This document shows positions 31,108 to 32,134 of a stretch of DNA of 32,134 nucleotides, one piece after another. Where the stretch lies: the NCBI GenBank assembly GCA_964588665.1, contig CAZPQQ010000034.1:1-32134 (forward strand), in the 5' to 3' direction. Source of the DNA: UBA2160 sp964588665. GTDB taxonomy: Bacteria; Chloroflexota; Dehalococcoidia; Lucifugimonadales; UBA1123. A program made the position numbers and the translations under genes. Within the stretch, counting starts at the first letter, position 1, and each line of letters begins with the position of its first letter. The notes under the pieces were generated by a model that was not told where the DNA came from, did no database searches, and saw only the letters and a list, made by a program, of their open reading frames with translations.

Positions 31108-32134
31108 CTAGTACCGCTGCCGGTACCAGGCGCCGTTGAGCATGTCACGGAAGAGGGTGACGGTCTGGTTGTCCTCCAGCAGCACGTGGTAGTACTTTCG
31201 CGATAGAGGTCTGGGTCTCCACCACTCTTCGTCTATCTCCCACTGGTCTTCGATGGCGGTTACTTTCAGGGTTTTGCCGCCGAACGGTTGCCCCGCCCCT
31301 CCCCTGGGAGAAGAAGAAATTGGGGACACCCCTGTTTCAGGTGTCTTCTTACGAGGCGCGCCGAGTGTCGACGCAACCCCTGCCTCGGGATAAGAAGAGC
31401 TTGAGGACGCTTCGACGAACCCCAGCGTCCTGACGAGTCGGGATTGCACCCCTGTTGCTGCAGGTGCATTGGACGCTCTGAGCGAGCCTCTCACCTCTCT
31501 TTCGAGAGCAAAAGCATCTTTGGACACCCCAGACTTCGGAGTCCTTCCGCTTCCACGGAAGCGGAAGGACTGCGCTCCTGTCGTCGCAGATGAACTGGGT
31601 GCCCGTGGCAGTTCGTCCCCTCCCTCGGAAGAAGCATTGAGGGGCGTCTCTATCTTTCTTAGGGAAGACTGCGCCCCTGTATCTGCAAGCATGTAGTCGA
31701 TGGACCGGGTGTCAGGCGACTCCTCCGCTGCAGGCCCCAGGAAAGAGAAGTCCGTGGACGTCGGGGTCTGCCGTGTCGGGTTGGCGCCGCGCCCGTATTC
31801 GGAGGCGTCACCTGGGGAGACTGTAGCCCGAGAACCAGGCTCAGGCGGCGCTTGCCTCTGCATTCCTGTTCTTGCAGATGCGCTCTTGCGAGGCGCACTG
31901 GGCGGCGGCCCCGCCCCACCCCCGGGAGAAAAAGAATTTGGGGACACCCCAAACCCCGGCGGGGACTCCGTCCCCTGCACCCCTGTTCTCGGGGGTATGT
32001 TCCTGTGAGACGCAGCGGACGGCTGCGTGGCACCGATGGCTACTGCTACGGGCCTTCCGTGTTCGTCTTCGGTCACGGTTGTCGGGATGGGCGGGTTTAG
32101 GGGTCGAATTGCACCAATGCTTGGCGCCTCTCCG
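31108..32134 (-). CDS. imuB: C-terminal part of a probable ImuB/Y-family polymerase-like protein with a huge repetitive linker (cut by window edge)
   Basis: The frame is open to the right edge: upstream of the GTG at 32076 there are 19 more in-frame codons (IRPLNPPIPTT). RPLNPPIPTTVTEDEHGRPVAV is like the late part of ImuB proteins, and the last ~50 residues (WEIDEEWWRPRPLSRKYYHV, LLEDNQTVTLFRDM, GAWYRQRY) match the DUF6504-like domain that ends or follows ImuB in Chloroflexota and Actinobacteria. Between them lies a ~240-residue Ser/Pro/Gly/Thr-rich segment of degenerate repeats (TGVQ, TGMQ, TGAQS, TGVSP). ImuB is an inactive polymerase scaffold that recruits DnaE2 and the sliding clamp. The polymerase part itself is outside the window. 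A stand-alone DUF6504 protein is the alternative. Confidence 0.68.
   Translation of the reverse strand, partial: GEAPSIGAIRPLNPPIPTTVTEDEHGRPVAVAIGATQPSAASHRNIPPRTGVQGTESPPGFGVSPNSFSPGGGAGPPPSAPRKSASARTGMQRQAPPEPGSRATVSPGDASEYGRGANPTRQTPTSTDFSFLGPAAEESPDTRSIDYMLADTGAQSSLRKIETPLNASSEGGDELPRAPSSSATTGAQSFRFRGSGRTPKSGVSKDAFALEREVRGSLRASNAPAATGVQSRLVRTLGFVEASSSSSYPEAGVASTLGAPRKKTPETGVSPISSSPRGGAGQPFGGKTLKVTAIEDQWEIDEEWWRPRPLSRKYYHVLLEDNQTVTLFRDMLNGAWYRQRY
31331..32000 (-). repeat. Degenerate ~100-125 bp tandem repeat inside the imuB-like frame
   Basis: The plus-strand tract CCCCTGT(T/C) recurs at 31331, 31451, 31577, 31676, 31865 and 31982 (in the fourth, fifth and third copies slightly changed), each followed in most copies by a (T)GCAGRTGC-like tract and an AGGCGC or GAGGCGC tract. 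The encoded unit begins with (P)xxTG(V/A/M)QS and is about 35-40 residues. The reading frame is kept in every unit. Confidence 0.75.

Noticed and set aside
31331..32000. CRISPR array
   Set aside because: The repeats are long, degenerate and keep a protein frame; there are no uniform spacers and no cas genes.

Overview
The window is GC-rich (roughly 60%) bacterial chromosome. Its gene content fits an uncultivated Chloroflexota lineage of the SAR202/Dehalococcoidia kind: family III CoA-transferases, an LLM-class flavin oxidoreductase, several SDRs, EthD, MaoC-like and VOC proteins, an ImuB/DnaE2-type mutagenesis pair, frequent TTG starts, and short dispersed palindromes. The assignment is an inference; no marker gene is present.

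Layout. 1-130: start of a gene leaving the left edge. 345-1091: EthD protein. 1391-6153 (minus): catabolic block with an LLM oxidoreductase, a TIM-barrel isomerase-like protein and two adjacent CoA-transferases, of which only one keeps the catalytic Asp. 6401-7150: SDR. 7479-8690 (minus): CvpA protein and HNH endonuclease. 9005-9310 (minus): a small gene with an in-frame TGA followed by a SECIS-like hairpin, a strong selenoprotein candidate with its own terminator. 9538-14621 (plus): two-domain M16 peptidase, HicB-like protein, then an overlapping trio (NMT1/THI5-like binding protein, Nudix hydrolase, FAD/NAD oxidoreductase). 14789-15565 (minus): SDR. 15739-17299 (plus): PHP protein and two MaoC-like hot-dog proteins. 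These converge, across a hairpin, on a minus run (17375-21430): SDR with an altered active site, alpha/beta hydrolase, GNAT, MFS transporter and a small membrane protein.

21431-22003 is a repeat zone with a ~170-bp MITE-like element flanked by TA. It is followed by a conserved hypothetical gene and a hybrid histidine kinase broken by two in-frame amber codons. Then come an ASCH protein and a VOC protein. The right end (26988-32134, minus) holds dnaE2, a HicB-like gene and the C-terminal part of a probable imuB. Both polymerase-related genes carry long in-frame linkers built from repeat sequence.

Most notable: the selenoprotein candidate, the repeat-expanded linkers in both mutasome genes, the double-amber sensor kinase, and the asymmetric CoA-transferase pair.
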